Below, one piece after another: positions 26,980-36,949 of a DNA stretch of 64,000 nt. Made by a program: the position numbers and the translations under genes. Position 1 is the stretch's first letter, and each line of letters starts with the position of its first letter. The stretch spans positions 124,001 to 188,000 of the forward strand of contig NZ_JAAMQI010000006.1 in NCBI RefSeq assembly GCF_013523165.1, written 5' to 3'. The notes beneath the pieces are model-generated. The model did not search any database. It was not told the DNA's origin and saw only the letters and a program-made list of their open reading frames with translations. The DNA is from Pseudomonas entomophila (lineage in GTDB: Bacteria; Pseudomonadota; Gammaproteobacteria; Pseudomonadales; Pseudomonadaceae).

Positions 26980-27690
26980 TCACACATGCCCCGGCTTGGC
27001 CGTGCGGGCCAGGCAGTACACGTCCACCCGGCGTGCCCCGGCCTGCCGCAGCAGGCTGGCCAGGGCCTGGGCCGTGGCGCCGGTGGTGAGGACGTCGTCG
27101 ACGATGGCCAGGTGCAGGCCTTCCACCGTTTCAGGCTCGAGCACCTGAAAGGCCTGGCGCAGGTTGCGCCGGCGCGCCGCCGCCTGGAGCTGCTGCTGGG
27201 CCGGGGTATCGCGCGTGCGCGCGACACGGTCCAGGTCGCAGTCGATGCTCAAGGTCTTCGACAACCACTGCGCCAGCATCGCCGCCTGGTTGAACCCGCG
27301 TTGACGCAAGCGTCGTCGTGCCAGCGGCACCGGGATCAGCCGGTCCGGTCGCGACAACCCCTCGGCGAAACGATGCTGCAGCGCCATGCCCAGCACGTCT
27401 GCCATCACGCGCCCCAGTGGCCATCGGGCCTGGTGCTTGAACCGCGTGATCAGGCTGTCGATGGGGAAGCCGTAGTACCAGAGCGCCTCGACCCGTTGGA
27501 ACGCAGGGCGCCGTCGATGACAGGCGCCGCAGGTCAGGCCGTCGAGGGGCAAGGGCAGGGCGCACACACGGCAGCCATGGACCAGCCAGGGCAGTTCGAC
27601 CTCGCATTCGGCACACAGCGGGTAGGGCTGCCGTGCAGGCAAATCGCAGAGCACGCAGTTATGTTCATTATTTAACCACTTGTAAACCAT
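26980..27690 (-). CDS. comF: ComF-family phosphoribosyltransferase-like protein
   Basis: 236 residues from the ATG at 27690. The N-terminus has four Cys pairs of a zinc-ribbon type (CVLC, CAEC, CRVC, CGAC) and the C-terminal half the PRTase signature LAIVDDVLTTGATAQALA. ComF-type proteins (GntX in enterics) aid use of external DNA or damage tolerance; the chemical activity is unproven. A GTG 27 bp upstream is possible, but the ATG fits better. The ATG overlaps the left half of the BirA operator, so biotin status may affect this gene too. Divergent from bioB. Confidence 0.88.
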   Translation of the reverse strand: MVYKWLNNEHNCVLCDLPARQPYPLCAECEVELPWLVHGCRVCALPLPLDGLTCGACHRRRPAFQRVEALWYYGFPIDSLITRFKHQARWPLGRVMADVLGMALQHRFAEGLSRPDRLIPVPLARRRLRQRGFNQAAMLAQWLSKTLSIDCDLDRVARTRDTPAQQQLQAAARRRNLRQAFQVLEPETVEGLHLAIVDDVLTTGATAQALASLLRQAGARRVDVYCLARTAKPGHV

Positions 27691-27712
27691 GCTGATGTAT
27701 CTGGGTTGACAG
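27680..27712. promoter_or_regulatory. BirA operator of the biotin operon
   Basis: TTGTAAACC at 27680-27688 and GGTTGACAG at 27704-27712, 15-nt spacer. The left half is the exact proteobacterial BirA consensus half; the right half matches the GGTTTACAA complement at 7 of 9 positions. The right half overlaps a perfect -35 (TTGACA, 27706-27711) 17 bp from a GACTAT -10-like site at 27729, placing the operator for repression of bioB. The left half covers the comF start codon. Confidence 0.85.
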
Positions 27713-27796
27713 TCCACAGAGCTTCCCCGACTATTCGCCTCATCCGTGATGCGCTGGGGTTCCGGCGCGCGTCAGAGCCTACACAGGGAAACGCCG

Positions 27797-28855
27797 ATGA
27801 GCGCCAGCACAATTGCAACCACCCGTCACGACTGGACCTTGGCCGAGGTCCGCGCGCTGTTCCAGCAGCCGTTCAACGATTTGCTGTTCCAGGCGCAGAG
27901 CGTGCATCGCGCGCATTTCGACGCCAATCGGGTGCAGGTCTCGACCCTGTTGTCGATCAAGACCGGCGCCTGTCCCGAGGACTGCAAGTACTGCCCGCAG
28001 TCCGGTCATTACAACACCGGGCTGGAAAAGCAGAAGCTGATGGAGGTGCAGAAGGTGCTGGAAGAGGCCGCCCGCGCCAAGGCCATCGGCTCGACCCGTT
28101 TCTGCATGGGCGCTGCCTGGAAACACCCTTCGGCCAAGGACATGCCCTATGTCCTGCAGATGGTCCAGGGGGTCAAGGCCATGGGCCTGGAAACCTGCAT
28201 GACCCTGGGCCGGCTCGACCGCGAGCAGACCGCTGCCCTGGCCGAAGCGGGCCTGGACTACTACAACCACAACCTCGACACCTCGCCGGAGTTCTACGGC
28301 AGCATCATCACCACCCGCACCTACGCCGAACGTCTGCAGACCCTGGCCTATGTGCGCGATGCGGGGATGAAGATCTGCTCCGGCGGTATCCTCGGCATGG
28401 GCGAGTCGCTCGACGACCGGGCCAACCTGCTGATCCAGTTGGCCAACCTGCCCGAGCACCCTGAGTCGGTGCCGATCAACATGCTGGTCAAGGTGGCCGG
28501 CACGCCACTGGCCGACGAGGCGGACGTCGACCCGTTCGACTTCATTCGCATGCTGGCCGTGGCGCGGATCCTCATGCCGCAGTCCCATGTCCGGCTGTCG
28601 GCCGGGCGCGAACAGATGAACGAGCAGATGCAGGCCCTGGCCTTCCTGGCCGGCGCCAACTCGATCTTCTACGGCGAGAAGCTGCTCACCACCGGCAACC
28701 CGCAGGCCGACCGAGACATGCAACTGTTCGCGCGCCTGGGCATCCAGCCCGAGGCGGGCGAAGGGCATGCCGACGAGGTTCACCAGGCGGCGATCGAGCA
28801 GGCCGTGATCGAACAGCGCAACGGTGAGCTGTTCTACGACGCCGTCTCGGCGTGA
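27797..28855 (+). CDS. bioB: Biotin synthase
   Basis: Radical SAM enzyme inserting sulfur into dethiobiotin, last step of biotin synthesis. 352 residues from the ATG at 27797 ([13 protein letters not shown]), preceded by AGGGAA; an upstream in-frame ATG lacks family match. The 4Fe-4S cluster motif is C59-x3-C63-x2-C66 ([12 protein letters not shown]). First gene of bioBFHCD, controlled by the BirA operator upstream. It overlaps or nearly touches bioF. Confidence 0.98.
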   Translation: MSASTIATTRHDWTLAEVRALFQQPFNDLLFQAQSVHRAHFDANRVQVSTLLSIKTGACPEDCKYCPQSGHYNTGLEKQKLMEVQKVLEEAARAKAIGSTRFCMGAAWKHPSAKDMPYVLQMVQGVKAMGLETCMTLGRLDREQTAALAEAGLDYYNHNLDTSPEFYGSIITTRTYAERLQTLAYVRDAGMKICSGGILGMGESLDDRANLLIQLANLPEHPESVPINMLVKVAGTPLADEADVDPFDFIRMLAVARILMPQSHVRLSAGREQMNEQMQALAFLAGANSIFYGEKLLTTGNPQADRDMQLFARLGIQPEAGEGHADEVHQAAIEQAVIEQRNGELFYDAVSA

Positions 28856-28857
28856 GC

Positions 28858-30009
28858 ATGGCGTTCGACCTGCAAGCGCGCCTGGCCCGGCGCCGCGCCG
28901 AGGACCTGTATCGTCAGCGCCCGCTGCTGCAAAGCCCGCAAGGCCCCGAGGTCGTCGTCGACGGCCAGCGGTTGACGGCGTTCTGCAGCAACGACTACCT
29001 GGGCCTGGCCAACCACCCCGAGGTCATCGAGGCCTGGTGCGCCGGTGCTCGCGACTGGGGCGTAGGCGGGGGCGCTTCGCACCTGGTGGTCGGCCACTCG
29101 ACGCCTCACCATGCGGTCGAGGAGGCCTTGGCCGAGCTGACCGGCCGGCCCCGCGCGCTGTTGTTCTCCACCGGCTACATGGCCAACATGGGGGCGATCA
29201 CGGCGCTGGTCGGGCAGGGCGACACGGTGCTGCAGGATCGCCTCAACCATGCCTCGCTGCTCGACGGCGGGCTGCTCAGCAAGGCCCGCTTCAACCGCTA
29301 CCTGCACAACGACGCCGCCAGCCTGACCCAGCGCCTGGCCCGCGCCACCGGCAATACCCTGGTGGTCACCGACGGGGTATTCAGCATGGACGGCGACCTG
29401 GCCGACCTGCCGGCCCTGGCCAAGGCGGCACGCGCACACGATGCCTGGCTGATGGTCGACGACGCCCATGGGCTGGGTACGCTCGGTGAGCAGGGGGGCG
29501 GCATCGTCGAACACTTTGGCCTGGGCGTCGACGAGGTGCCCGTGCTGGTCGGCACCCTCGGCAAGGCGTGCGGCACGGCCGGGGCGTTCGTGGCCGGCAG
29601 CGAGGCCTTGATCGAAACGCTGATCCAGTTCGCCCGGCCCTACATCTACACCACCAGCCAGCCGCCCGGCCTGGCCTGCGCGACGCTCAAGAGCCTGGAA
29701 CTGCTGCGCCGCGAGCGCTGGCGGCGCGAGCACCTCAAGGGGCTGATCGCGCAGTTTCGCGAAGGTGCCACGCGCATCGGCCTGCGCCTAATGGACAGCC
29801 CGACGGCAATCCAGCCGATCCTGGTGGGCGACAGCGCGCAGGCCTTGCAGCTGTCGCAACGCCTGCGCGAGCGCGGCCTGCTGGTGACGGCCATCCGCCC
29901 ACCCACGGTGGCGGCAGGCAGCGCACGGTTGCGCGTGACCTTGAGCGCGGCCCACAGCGCGGCGCAGGTCCAGCTATTGTTGAATGCATTGGATGAATGT
30001 CATGCCTGA
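28858..30009 (+). CDS. bioF: 8-amino-7-oxononanoate synthase
   Basis: PLP-dependent condensation of pimeloyl-thioester with alanine, first committed step of the biotin ring pathway. 383 residues. K236 in [12 protein letters not shown] is the Schiff-base lysine, and the [11 protein letters not shown] motif binds the pyridine nitrogen. I chose ATG 28858 ([10 protein letters not shown]); a GTG at 28852 that overlaps the bioB stop would add two residues and allow coupling. Ends 13 bp before bioH. Confidence 0.97.
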   Translation: MAFDLQARLARRRAEDLYRQRPLLQSPQGPEVVVDGQRLTAFCSNDYLGLANHPEVIEAWCAGARDWGVGGGASHLVVGHSTPHHAVEEALAELTGRPRALLFSTGYMANMGAITALVGQGDTVLQDRLNHASLLDGGLLSKARFNRYLHNDAASLTQRLARATGNTLVVTDGVFSMDGDLADLPALAKAARAHDAWLMVDDAHGLGTLGEQGGGIVEHFGLGVDEVPVLVGTLGKACGTAGAFVAGSEALIETLIQFARPYIYTTSQPPGLACATLKSLELLRRERWRREHLKGLIAQFREGATRIGLRLMDSPTAIQPILVGDSAQALQLSQRLRERGLLVTAIRPPTVAAGSARLRVTLSAAHSAAQVQLLLNALDECHA

Positions 30010-30022
30010 CGGGGGTGCGCCA

Positions 30023-30754
30023 ATGCGAAATCGACTGATCCTTCTGGCGGGCTGGGGGCTGGGCATCGCGCCCTTGCAGCCGCTGGCCGCCAGCCTGCGC
30101 GCCCAAGACCCTCGTCTGCAGGTGGACCTGATGGCGCTCCCGGAGCTGCCGGACGCCGACCCGCATGCCTGGGTCGAACGGCTCGACCGTACCTTGCCTA
30201 CCGACACCTGGCTGGGTGGCTGGTCGCTGGGCGGCATGCTGGCCAGTCAGCTGGCCAGCCGCCGCGGCGATCACTGCTGCGGCCTGATCACCTTGGCCAG
30301 CAACCCGAGCTTCGTCCGGCGGGCTGATTGGGCCCATGGCATGGCGCCCGACACCTTCGACACCTTCCTCGACGGTTGTCGCAGCCACACCCAGGTCACG
30401 CTCAGGCGGTTCCGTGGACTGTGCAGCCAGGGGTCGAGCGAGGTACGCCGCGTGTCCCGGCAACTGGAGATCGGGCTACCCGACATCGACCCGCTGTACC
30501 TGGCCAACGGCCTGGAGGTGTTGCGCCAACTGGACACCCGGCCTGCGCTCGACGCCTACAACGGGCCGCAGCTGCATCTGTTCGCTGGCGCCGATGCGTT
30601 GGTACCGGCCGAGGCCGCCAAGGCGTTGAACGATGTCCTGCCGGACGTCGAGGTCGGGCTGATGGACGGATGTGGCCACGCGTTCGTCCTCGACTGGCCA
30701 GACGCCCTGGCGACCAGCATCAAGCATTTCCTGCACGAGAGTGGCGATGACTGA
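30023..30754 (+). CDS. bioH: Pimeloyl-ACP methyl ester esterase
   Basis: Alpha/beta hydrolase that removes the methyl group from pimeloyl-ACP methyl ester, ending the BioC-initiated pimelate route. 243 residues; nucleophile S68 in GGWSLGG, with the Asp near FAGADALVP and the His in GCGHAF. GGGGGTG precedes the ATG at 30023; ATG 30002 is an alternative start. It overlaps bioC by 8 bp. Confidence 0.93.
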   Translation: MRNRLILLAGWGLGIAPLQPLAASLRAQDPRLQVDLMALPELPDADPHAWVERLDRTLPTDTWLGGWSLGGMLASQLASRRGDHCCGLITLASNPSFVRRADWAHGMAPDTFDTFLDGCRSHTQVTLRRFRGLCSQGSSEVRRVSRQLEIGLPDIDPLYLANGLEVLRQLDTRPALDAYNGPQLHLFAGADALVPAEAAKALNDVLPDVEVGLMDGCGHAFVLDWPDALATSIKHFLHESGDD

Positions 30755-31571
30755 CCTTTCCCAGCCGCCATTGGCGACCTGTCTTCCGGACAAGCGCCAG
30801 GTGGCCGCTTCGTTTTCCCGCGCCGCGCCGACCTACGACAGCGTCGCGGCCTTCCAGCGCGACGTCGGCGAACGGCTGCTCGCCTCGCTGCCCACGTCCT
30901 GGGTGCCGTCGAGGTGGCTCGACCTGGGCTGCGGGACGGGGCATTTCAGCCGCGCGCTGCAGGTACGCTTCGGCGACGCCCAAGGCTTGGCCCTGGACCT
31001 GGCCGAAGGCATGCTGCACCACGCCCGAGCCCATGACAGCGCCGCAGTCTACGTGGCCGGCGACGCAGAATCCCTGCCGCTGCGCGATGCCAGTGTGGAC
31101 CTGGTGTTCTCCAGCCTGGCCATCCAGTGGTGCGCCCGTCTGGATCGTGTCCTGGGCGAAGCTTCACGGGTCCTGCGGCCCGGCGGCGTACTGGCCTTCA
31201 GCAGCCTGTGCGTCGGCACCCTGGCCGAGCTGCGCGCCAGCTGGCAGGCCGTCGATGGACACGTGCACGTCAATCGGTTCCGGGACTTCCAGGCCTATGA
31301 GCACCAGTGCCTCGACAGTGGCCTGGAGGTCGTTCAGGTGCAGCGACACGCCCATGGGCTGCATTACCCGGACCTGCGCAGCCTGACCCACGAACTCAAG
31401 GCCCTCGGGGCCCACAACCTCAACCCCGGACGGCCCTCGGGGCTGACCGGCCGGGCACGTATCGCCGCGCTGCGGCAGGCCTACGAGCGCCTGCGCGAGC
31501 CAGCAGGGTTGCCGGTGACCTATCAGGTGGTCTACGCCGTGCTGCGCAAGTCCTCGAACCCAGGAGCATGA
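30747..31571 (+). CDS. bioC: Malonyl-ACP O-methyltransferase
   Basis: SAM-dependent methylation of malonyl-ACP, disguising it for fatty-acid elongation to pimelate. 274 residues. The SAM-binding motif I is [14 protein letters not shown] (near residue 60). The ATG ([27 protein letters not shown]) overlaps the end of bioH by 8 bp. With BioH in the same operon, the whole BioC-BioH pathway is encoded here. Confidence 0.96.
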   Translation: MTDLSQPPLATCLPDKRQVAASFSRAAPTYDSVAAFQRDVGERLLASLPTSWVPSRWLDLGCGTGHFSRALQVRFGDAQGLALDLAEGMLHHARAHDSAAVYVAGDAESLPLRDASVDLVFSSLAIQWCARLDRVLGEASRVLRPGGVLAFSSLCVGTLAELRASWQAVDGHVHVNRFRDFQAYEHQCLDSGLEVVQVQRHAHGLHYPDLRSLTHELKALGAHNLNPGRPSGLTGRARIAALRQAYERLREPAGLPVTYQVVYAVLRKSSNPGA

Positions 31572-31572
31572 C

Positions 31573-32256
31573 ATGACCCAGGCCTACTTCATCGCCGGCA
31601 CCGACACGGATGTGGGCAAGACCACCGTCGCCGCCGGGCTGCTGCATGCGGCGCAGGCAGCCGGGCTGAGCACCCTGGGCGCCAAGCCGGTCGCTTCCGG
31701 CTGCACCGTCACCCCGGACGGCTTGCGCAACGCCGACGCCCTGGCACTCATCGCCCAGAGCAGCCTCAGGCTGCCCTATGCGCAGCTCAACCCCTTCGCC
31801 TTCGAGCCGGCCATCGCCCCGCACATCGCGGCGCGCGAAGCGGGTGTGGCGCTGCACGTGCCTGCGCTGCAAGCGGCCATGCAGCAGGTGTTGCAACAGC
31901 AGGCCGACTTCACCTTGATCGAAGGGGCGGGTGGCTGGCGTGTGCCACTGTCCGAGCATGCTGCCCTGTCGGACCTGGCGATCGCCCTCGAGCTGCCGGT
32001 GATTCTGGTGGTCGGGGTGCGCCTGGGCTGCATCAACCATGCGCTGCTCACCGCCGAAGCCATCGCGCGCGACGGCTTGGCCCTGGCAGGCTGGGTCGCC
32101 AACGTGATCGAGCCACGCACGGCGCGGCTGGAAGACAACCTGGCCAGCCTGGCCGAGCGCATGCCTGCGCCGTGCCTGGGCCGGGTGCCGCCGTTGAGTG
32201 AGGCCAGCGCCGAGGCCGTGGCCGGGCACCTGAACCTGGCGTTGCTGGGCGGCTGA
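31573..32256 (+). CDS. bioD: Dethiobiotin synthetase
   Basis: ATP-dependent ureido-ring closure of 7,8-diaminopelargonate with CO2. 227 residues; the P-loop GTDTDVGKT (residues 9-17) is exact. It lies 1 bp after bioC and ends the operon. bioA, the remaining enzyme of the pathway, is not in this window and is encoded elsewhere in pseudomonads. Confidence 0.97.
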   Translation: MTQAYFIAGTDTDVGKTTVAAGLLHAAQAAGLSTLGAKPVASGCTVTPDGLRNADALALIAQSSLRLPYAQLNPFAFEPAIAPHIAAREAGVALHVPALQAAMQQVLQQQADFTLIEGAGGWRVPLSEHAALSDLAIALELPVILVVGVRLGCINHALLTAEAIARDGLALAGWVANVIEPRTARLEDNLASLAERMPAPCLGRVPPLSEASAEAVAGHLNLALLGG

Positions 32257-32359
32257 CCGGTGGTCGGATGGCACAGGGCCAGCTATGCTTGGCATGGATA
32301 TCCGGACGGCAAGGCTGTTCTAATGGCATGACCCGTCACCTCCCTGACAGGAGCTTCCC

Positions 32360-32656
32360 ATGAACATCAGCGGCACTTCGGCGTACCAGCCAGGCTTGGG
32401 CGCCATCCAGGCAGGGCAGCGGCGCATCGACGAAACGGCAGGCGAGATCGCCAATACCGCCGTCGAACGCACCGCCACCAGCCAATCGAGCGATTACCAG
32501 GCTGAACGCCTGCGATCGGTGGACCGTAGCCAGCAACTGGACCTGGCCACCCAGACCGTCCAGCTCGACCTGGGCCTCTACCAGGTCCAGGGCGGTCTCA
32601 AGGCGGAAAAAGCTTCCGACGAGATGCTGGGACGTCTCATCGACATCCAGGCCTGA
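32360..32656 (+). CDS. Small hypothetical protein (PA0505-like position)
   Basis: 98 residues, start MNISGTSAYQPGLGAIQAGQ with AGGAG upstream. The GEIANTAVERTATSQSSDYQAERL segment and helical C-terminus recall the heptad-rich ends of flagellar rod/hook proteins, but I see no firm family. It sits between bioD and the acyl-CoA dehydrogenase as in P. aeruginosa and ends at a strong terminator, so it is a genuine gene. Function unknown. Confidence 0.8.
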   Translation: MNISGTSAYQPGLGAIQAGQRRIDETAGEIANTAVERTATSQSSDYQAERLRSVDRSQQLDLATQTVQLDLGLYQVQGGLKAEKASDEMLGRLIDIQA

Positions 32657-32689
32657 GCTCGACCCACTCACCGTCATCGTCACCCTCGA

Positions 32690-32715
32690 AACGGCGCTCT
32701 TCGGAGCGCCGTTTT
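32690..32715 (+). terminator. Rho-independent terminator
   Basis: Stem AACGGCGCTC / GAGCGCCGTT with a TTCG tetraloop followed by TT, 33 bp after the small hypothetical gene. Ends bioD-hypothetical transcription. Confidence 0.9.
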
Positions 32716-32919
32716 GCGTGCAGTCGACGGCGAGCACCGGCACAAGCATCCAGGTTTCAATGCCTTTTCCTCCAGCGCTTGCACGCTGCCGCGCACAGGC
32801 GGCTCCCAGCCCTGATCATCTGACTTACCGGTCATGCTTGATGGCACGATCGACACTTTTAGCGGCAGAAAAGACCTGTCTTGCCCTCCTTGACAACCTG
32901 CGGTGCTAAACGTAAGTTT

Positions 32920-32933
32920 CAAACACCTGTTTG
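32920..32933 (+). promoter_or_regulatory. PsrA operator
   Basis: CAAAC-ACCT-GTTTG fits the published PsrA consensus (G/C)AAAC-N2-4-GTTT(G/C). PsrA is a TetR-family, long-chain fatty-acid-responsive regulator of beta-oxidation in Pseudomonas. The box starts 2 bp after the -10 hexamer, covering the transcription start, which suits repression relieved by fatty acids. Confidence 0.8.
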
Positions 32934-33013
32934 ACCATAATAAAGATCGTCACAGCCCTGTGATGCACACCCTGGTCATCCCCCTTCGGATTCATCAGTT
33001 GAGGTTCCTCGCC

Positions 33014-34819
33014 ATGCCTGATTACAAAGCCCCCTTGCGCGATATCCGCTTCGTCCGCGACGAACTGCTCGGCTATCAGGCGCATTACCAGAGCTTGCCA
33101 GGCTGCGAGGACGCCACGCCGGACATGGTCGATGCGATCCTCGAGGAAGGCGCCAAGTTCTGCGAGCAGGTCCTGGCCCCGCTGAACCGGGTCGGCGACC
33201 TGGAAGGCTGTACCTGGAGCGAGCAGGGCGTGAAGACGCCGACCGGCTTCAAGCAGGCCTACCAGCAGTTCGTCGAAGGCGGCTGGCCGAGCCTGGCCCA
33301 TGACGTGGCGCACGGTGGCCAGGGGCTGCCCGAGTCGCTGGGCCTGGCGATCAGCGAAATGGTCGGCGAGGCGAACTGGTCCTGGGGCATGTACCCCGGC
33401 CTGTCCCATGGCGCCATGAACACCTTGTCGGCTCACGGCACCGCCGAGCAGCAGCACGCCTACCTGAGCAAGCTGGTGACCGGCGAATGGACCGGCACCA
33501 TGTGCCTGACCGAACCGCACTGCGGCACCGACCTGGGCATGCTGCGTACCCGCGCCGAACCACAGGCCGACGGCTCGTACACGGTGTCGGGCACCAAGAT
33601 CTTCATTTCCGCCGGCGAGCACGACATGGCCGAGAACATCGTCCACATCGTGCTGGCCCGTCTGCCGGATGCCCCGGCGGGCACCAAGGGCATCTCGCTG
33701 TTCATCGTGCCCAAGTTCCTGCCGAGCGCGGACGGCGGCGTGGGCGAGCGCAATGCCGTGACCTGTGGCTCGATCGAACACAAGATGGGCATCCACGGCA
33801 ACGCCACCTGCGTGATGAACTTCGACGCCGCCACCGGCTACCTGATCGGCCAGGCCAACAAGGGCCTGAACTGCATGTTCACCTTCATGAACACTGCGCG
33901 CCTGGGGACGGCGCTGCAAGGGCTGGCCCATGCCGAAGTGGCGTTCCAGGGTGCGCTGAAGTACGCCCGCGAGCGTGTGCAGATGCGCTCGCTGAGCGGC
34001 CCGAAGGCGCCGGACAAGGCCGCCGACCCGATCATCGTGCACCCTGACGTGCGCCGCATGCTGCTGACCATGAAGGCGTTCGCCGAAGGCAACCGCGCGA
34101 TGGTCTACTTCACCGCGCAACAGGTGGACATCCTCAAGTACAGCCAGGATGAAGAGGCGCGTGCCAAGGCCGACGCCCTGCTGGCCTTCATGACCCCGAT
34201 CGCCAAGGCCTTCATGACCGAGGTCGGCTTCGAGGCTGCCAACCACGGTGTGCAGGTGTTCGGCGGGCACGGCTTCATCGCCGAGTGGGGCATGGAACAG
34301 AACGTGCGCGACAGCCGTATCGCCATGCTCTACGAGGGCACCACCGGTATCCAGGCCCTCGACCTGCTCGGTCGCAAGGTGCTGATGACCCAGGGCGAGG
34401 CGCTCAAGGGCTTCACCAAGATCGTGCACAAGTTCTGCCAGGCCCAGGCTGGCAACGAGGCGGTCAAGGAATTCGTCGAGCCCCTGGCCCAGCTGAACAA
34501 GGAGTGGGGCGAGCTGACCATGAAGATCGGCATGGCCGCGATGAAGGACCGCGAGGAAGTCGGCGCCGCGTCGGTGGACTACCTCATGTACTCCGGCTAC
34601 GCCTGCCTGGCCTACTTCTGGGCCGACATCGCCCGGGTCGCCGCCGAGAAGCTGGCCGAAGGCACTTCCGAAGAAGCCTTCTACACCGCCAAGCTGCAGA
34701 CCGCGCGCTTCTACTACCAGCGCCTGCTGCCCCGCACCCGCGCGCACGTGGCGGCGATTCTCTCCGGTGCCGGCAACCTGATGGACATGGACGAAGAGCA
34801 CTTCGGCCTGGCCATCTGA
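33014..34819 (+). CDS. Acyl-CoA dehydrogenase (PA0506-like)
   Basis: FAD enzyme for the first step of fatty-acid beta-oxidation. 601 residues, about 200 longer than short-chain enzymes because of an additional C-terminal domain found in this FadE-like group. [17 protein letters not shown] and [12 protein letters not shown] form the FAD/substrate region; [17 protein letters not shown] is the glutamate-containing catalytic segment near residues 440-455. The ATG at 33014 ([14 protein letters not shown]) follows GAGG; an upstream in-frame start would begin over the promoter and PsrA box. It is followed by a clear paralogue after 92 bp. Confidence 0.95.
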   Translation: MPDYKAPLRDIRFVRDELLGYQAHYQSLPGCEDATPDMVDAILEEGAKFCEQVLAPLNRVGDLEGCTWSEQGVKTPTGFKQAYQQFVEGGWPSLAHDVAHGGQGLPESLGLAISEMVGEANWSWGMYPGLSHGAMNTLSAHGTAEQQHAYLSKLVTGEWTGTMCLTEPHCGTDLGMLRTRAEPQADGSYTVSGTKIFISAGEHDMAENIVHIVLARLPDAPAGTKGISLFIVPKFLPSADGGVGERNAVTCGSIEHKMGIHGNATCVMNFDAATGYLIGQANKGLNCMFTFMNTARLGTALQGLAHAEVAFQGALKYARERVQMRSLSGPKAPDKAADPIIVHPDVRRMLLTMKAFAEGNRAMVYFTAQQVDILKYSQDEEARAKADALLAFMTPIAKAFMTEVGFEAANHGVQVFGGHGFIAEWGMEQNVRDSRIAMLYEGTTGIQALDLLGRKVLMTQGEALKGFTKIVHKFCQAQAGNEAVKEFVEPLAQLNKEWGELTMKIGMAAMKDREEVGAASVDYLMYSGYACLAYFWADIARVAAEKLAEGTSEEAFYTAKLQTARFYYQRLLPRTRAHVAAILSGAGNLMDMDEEHFGLAI

Positions 34820-34911
34820 TCCTCCCTTTCACGGGTCGCCTCGATCAGGCGGCCCGTCGTCTTCTGTAGGGCGGCCTGCGGGCCGCTTCGCTCGTTCACT
34901 GAGAGGTTGCC

Positions 34912-36690
34912 ATGGCTGACTACAAAGCGCCCCTGCGCGACATGCGGTTCGTTCTCGAGGAAGTCTTCGACGTCGCCACGCTGTGGGCGCAGATGCCGGC
35001 CCTGAGCGAGCTGATCGATGCCGACACGGCCATGGCCGTGCTGGAGGAGGCCGGCAAGGTGACCGCCGAGCGCATCGCGCCGTTGAGCCGCTCCGGCGAC
35101 GAGGAAGGCTGCCGCTGGCAAGCGGGCGACGTCAGCACGCCAGCGGGCTTCATCGACGCCTATCGCACCTATGCCGACGGGGGCTGGGTCGGTGTCGGGG
35201 GTGACCCTGCCTATGGCGGCATGGGCATGCCCAAGGCCATTTCGGCGCAGGTCGAGGAGATGGTCAACGCCGCCAGCCTGTCGTTCGGCCTGTACCCGAT
35301 GCTGACCGCCGGTGCCTGCCTGTCGATCCATGCCCATGCCAGCGAAGCGCTCAGGCAGCGCTACCTGCCGAACCTGTACGCCGGCACCTGGGCCGGTTCG
35401 ATGTGCCTGACCGAACCTCACGCCGGGACCGACCTGGGCCTCATCCGCACCCGGGCCCAGCCACAGGCCGATGGCAGCTATCGCGTGACCGGGACCAAGA
35501 TCTTCATCACCGGCGGCGAGCATGACCTGACCGAGAACATCATCCACCTGGTGCTGGCCAAGCTGCCCGATGCGCCGGCCGGGGCCAAGGGCATCTCGCT
35601 GTTCCTGGTGCCCAAGTTCAGCGTCGACGAGGAGGGCCGGCTGGGCGAGCGCAACGCGGTCCATTGCGGCTCCATCGAGCACAAGATGGGCATCCAGGCC
35701 TCGGCCACCTGCGTGATGAACTTCGACGACGCGGTCGGCTACCTGGTGGGCGAGCCGAACAAGGGTCTGGCGGCCATGTTCACCATGATGAACTACGAGC
35801 GACTGGGCGTCGGCATTCAGGGCCTGGCCTCGGCCGAGCGGTCCTACCAGAACGCCATCGAGTACGCCCGCGAGCGTATCCAGGGGCGCGCCGTGGGCGG
35901 CGCACAGGCACCGGACAAAGCCGCCGACCCGATCATCGTGCACCCCGACGTGCGGCGCATGCTGCTGACCATGAAGGCCCTGAACGAAGGCGGGCGGGCC
36001 TTCTCCACGTACGTGGCGCTGCACCTGGACAACGCCAAGTTCAGCGACGACCCTGCCACGCGCCAGCGCAGCGCCGACCTGGTGGCCTTGCTGACACCGG
36101 TGGCCAAGGCCTTCCTGACCGACCTGGGGCTGGAATGCACCGTGCACGGCCAGCAGGTGTTCGGCGGCCATGGCTACATCCGGGAATGGGGCCAGGAGCA
36201 GCTGGTGCGGGATGTGCGTATCACGCAGATCTACGAAGGCACCAACGGCATCCAGGCCCTGGACCTGATGGGCCGCAAGGTGGCGGGCAACGGCGGGGCG
36301 TTCTACCGGCTGTTCAGCGATGAGGTGCGTGCGTTCGCCGACCAGGCTGGTGCGCAGCTGAGCGAGTTCACCGAACCGTTGAAGGCAGCGCTGGACCAGC
36401 TGGACACACTGACCGACTGGGTACTCGAGCGTGCCCAGCACGATGCCGAGGAAATCGGTGCCGCCTCGGTCGAGTACCTGCACACCTTCGGGTACGTCGC
36501 CTACGCCTACCTCTGGGCACGCATGGCCCAAGCGGCGATGGCGGGCGCGAGCGAGGATGAGTTCTACGCGAGCAAGCTGGGCACGGCCCGTTTCTACTTC
36601 GCACGCCTGCTGCCACGGGTCCATTCGCTGATCGCCAGCGTCAAGGCCGGCAGTGCGAGCCTGAACTTTTTACGGCCCGAACAGTTCTGA
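34912..36690 (+). CDS. Acyl-CoA dehydrogenase, tandem paralogue
   Basis: 592 residues and closely similar to its neighbour along the whole length ([48 protein letters not shown]). It lies 92 bp downstream, with GAGAGG before the ATG; the gap has a GC hairpin (GCGGCC-TGCG-GGCCGC) but no T-run. P. aeruginosa has three such genes in a row (PA0506-PA0508), here two. Probably differs in chain-length or side-chain preference; not determinable from sequence alone. Confidence 0.94.
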   Translation: MADYKAPLRDMRFVLEEVFDVATLWAQMPALSELIDADTAMAVLEEAGKVTAERIAPLSRSGDEEGCRWQAGDVSTPAGFIDAYRTYADGGWVGVGGDPAYGGMGMPKAISAQVEEMVNAASLSFGLYPMLTAGACLSIHAHASEALRQRYLPNLYAGTWAGSMCLTEPHAGTDLGLIRTRAQPQADGSYRVTGTKIFITGGEHDLTENIIHLVLAKLPDAPAGAKGISLFLVPKFSVDEEGRLGERNAVHCGSIEHKMGIQASATCVMNFDDAVGYLVGEPNKGLAAMFTMMNYERLGVGIQGLASAERSYQNAIEYARERIQGRAVGGAQAPDKAADPIIVHPDVRRMLLTMKALNEGGRAFSTYVALHLDNAKFSDDPATRQRSADLVALLTPVAKAFLTDLGLECTVHGQQVFGGHGYIREWGQEQLVRDVRITQIYEGTNGIQALDLMGRKVAGNGGAFYRLFSDEVRAFADQAGAQLSEFTEPLKAALDQLDTLTDWVLERAQHDAEEIGAASVEYLHTFGYVAYAYLWARMAQAAMAGASEDEFYASKLGTARFYFARLLPRVHSLIASVKAGSASLNFLRPEQF

Positions 36691-36913
36691 AACAGCGCGT
36701 CTTTGGAAACGAGACAGACTTGTAAGCATTTTCTTACACGACGTGGTGACTTTTCTCCACTTCCCGGGGATTGGATCCACTGTTAATCTTTCTCACATGG
36801 ACGACGCGCTGGGAGCGCAGAGGACAGCACACGGATCTGCTCAGGATGACCGCCAAGAGGGCGGGACGATACGGAAATCGCCGAAACGGATGTCAGGGAA
36901 ACAGTCTGGAATA

Positions 36914-36940
36914 CCCCGCCTCGGCGGGGTTTCCTTTTTT
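36914..36940 (+). terminator. Rho-independent terminator of acyl-CoA dehydrogenase operon
   Basis: CCCCGCC-TC-GGCGGGG stem followed by TTTCCTTTTTT, 224 bp after the second dehydrogenase and just before the convergent LysR gene end. Confidence 0.88.
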
Positions 36941-36949
36941 GTGTGCCCG

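Larger units (their letters stand above)
32657..33013. promoter_or_regulatory. Regulatory region upstream of first acyl-CoA dehydrogenase
   Basis: 357 bp. It begins with the terminator at 32690. A good sigma-70 promoter is present: TTGACA at 32890-32895, 17-bp spacer, TAAGTT at 32913-32918, directly followed by a PsrA box at 32920. No gene is apparent. Confidence 0.7.
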
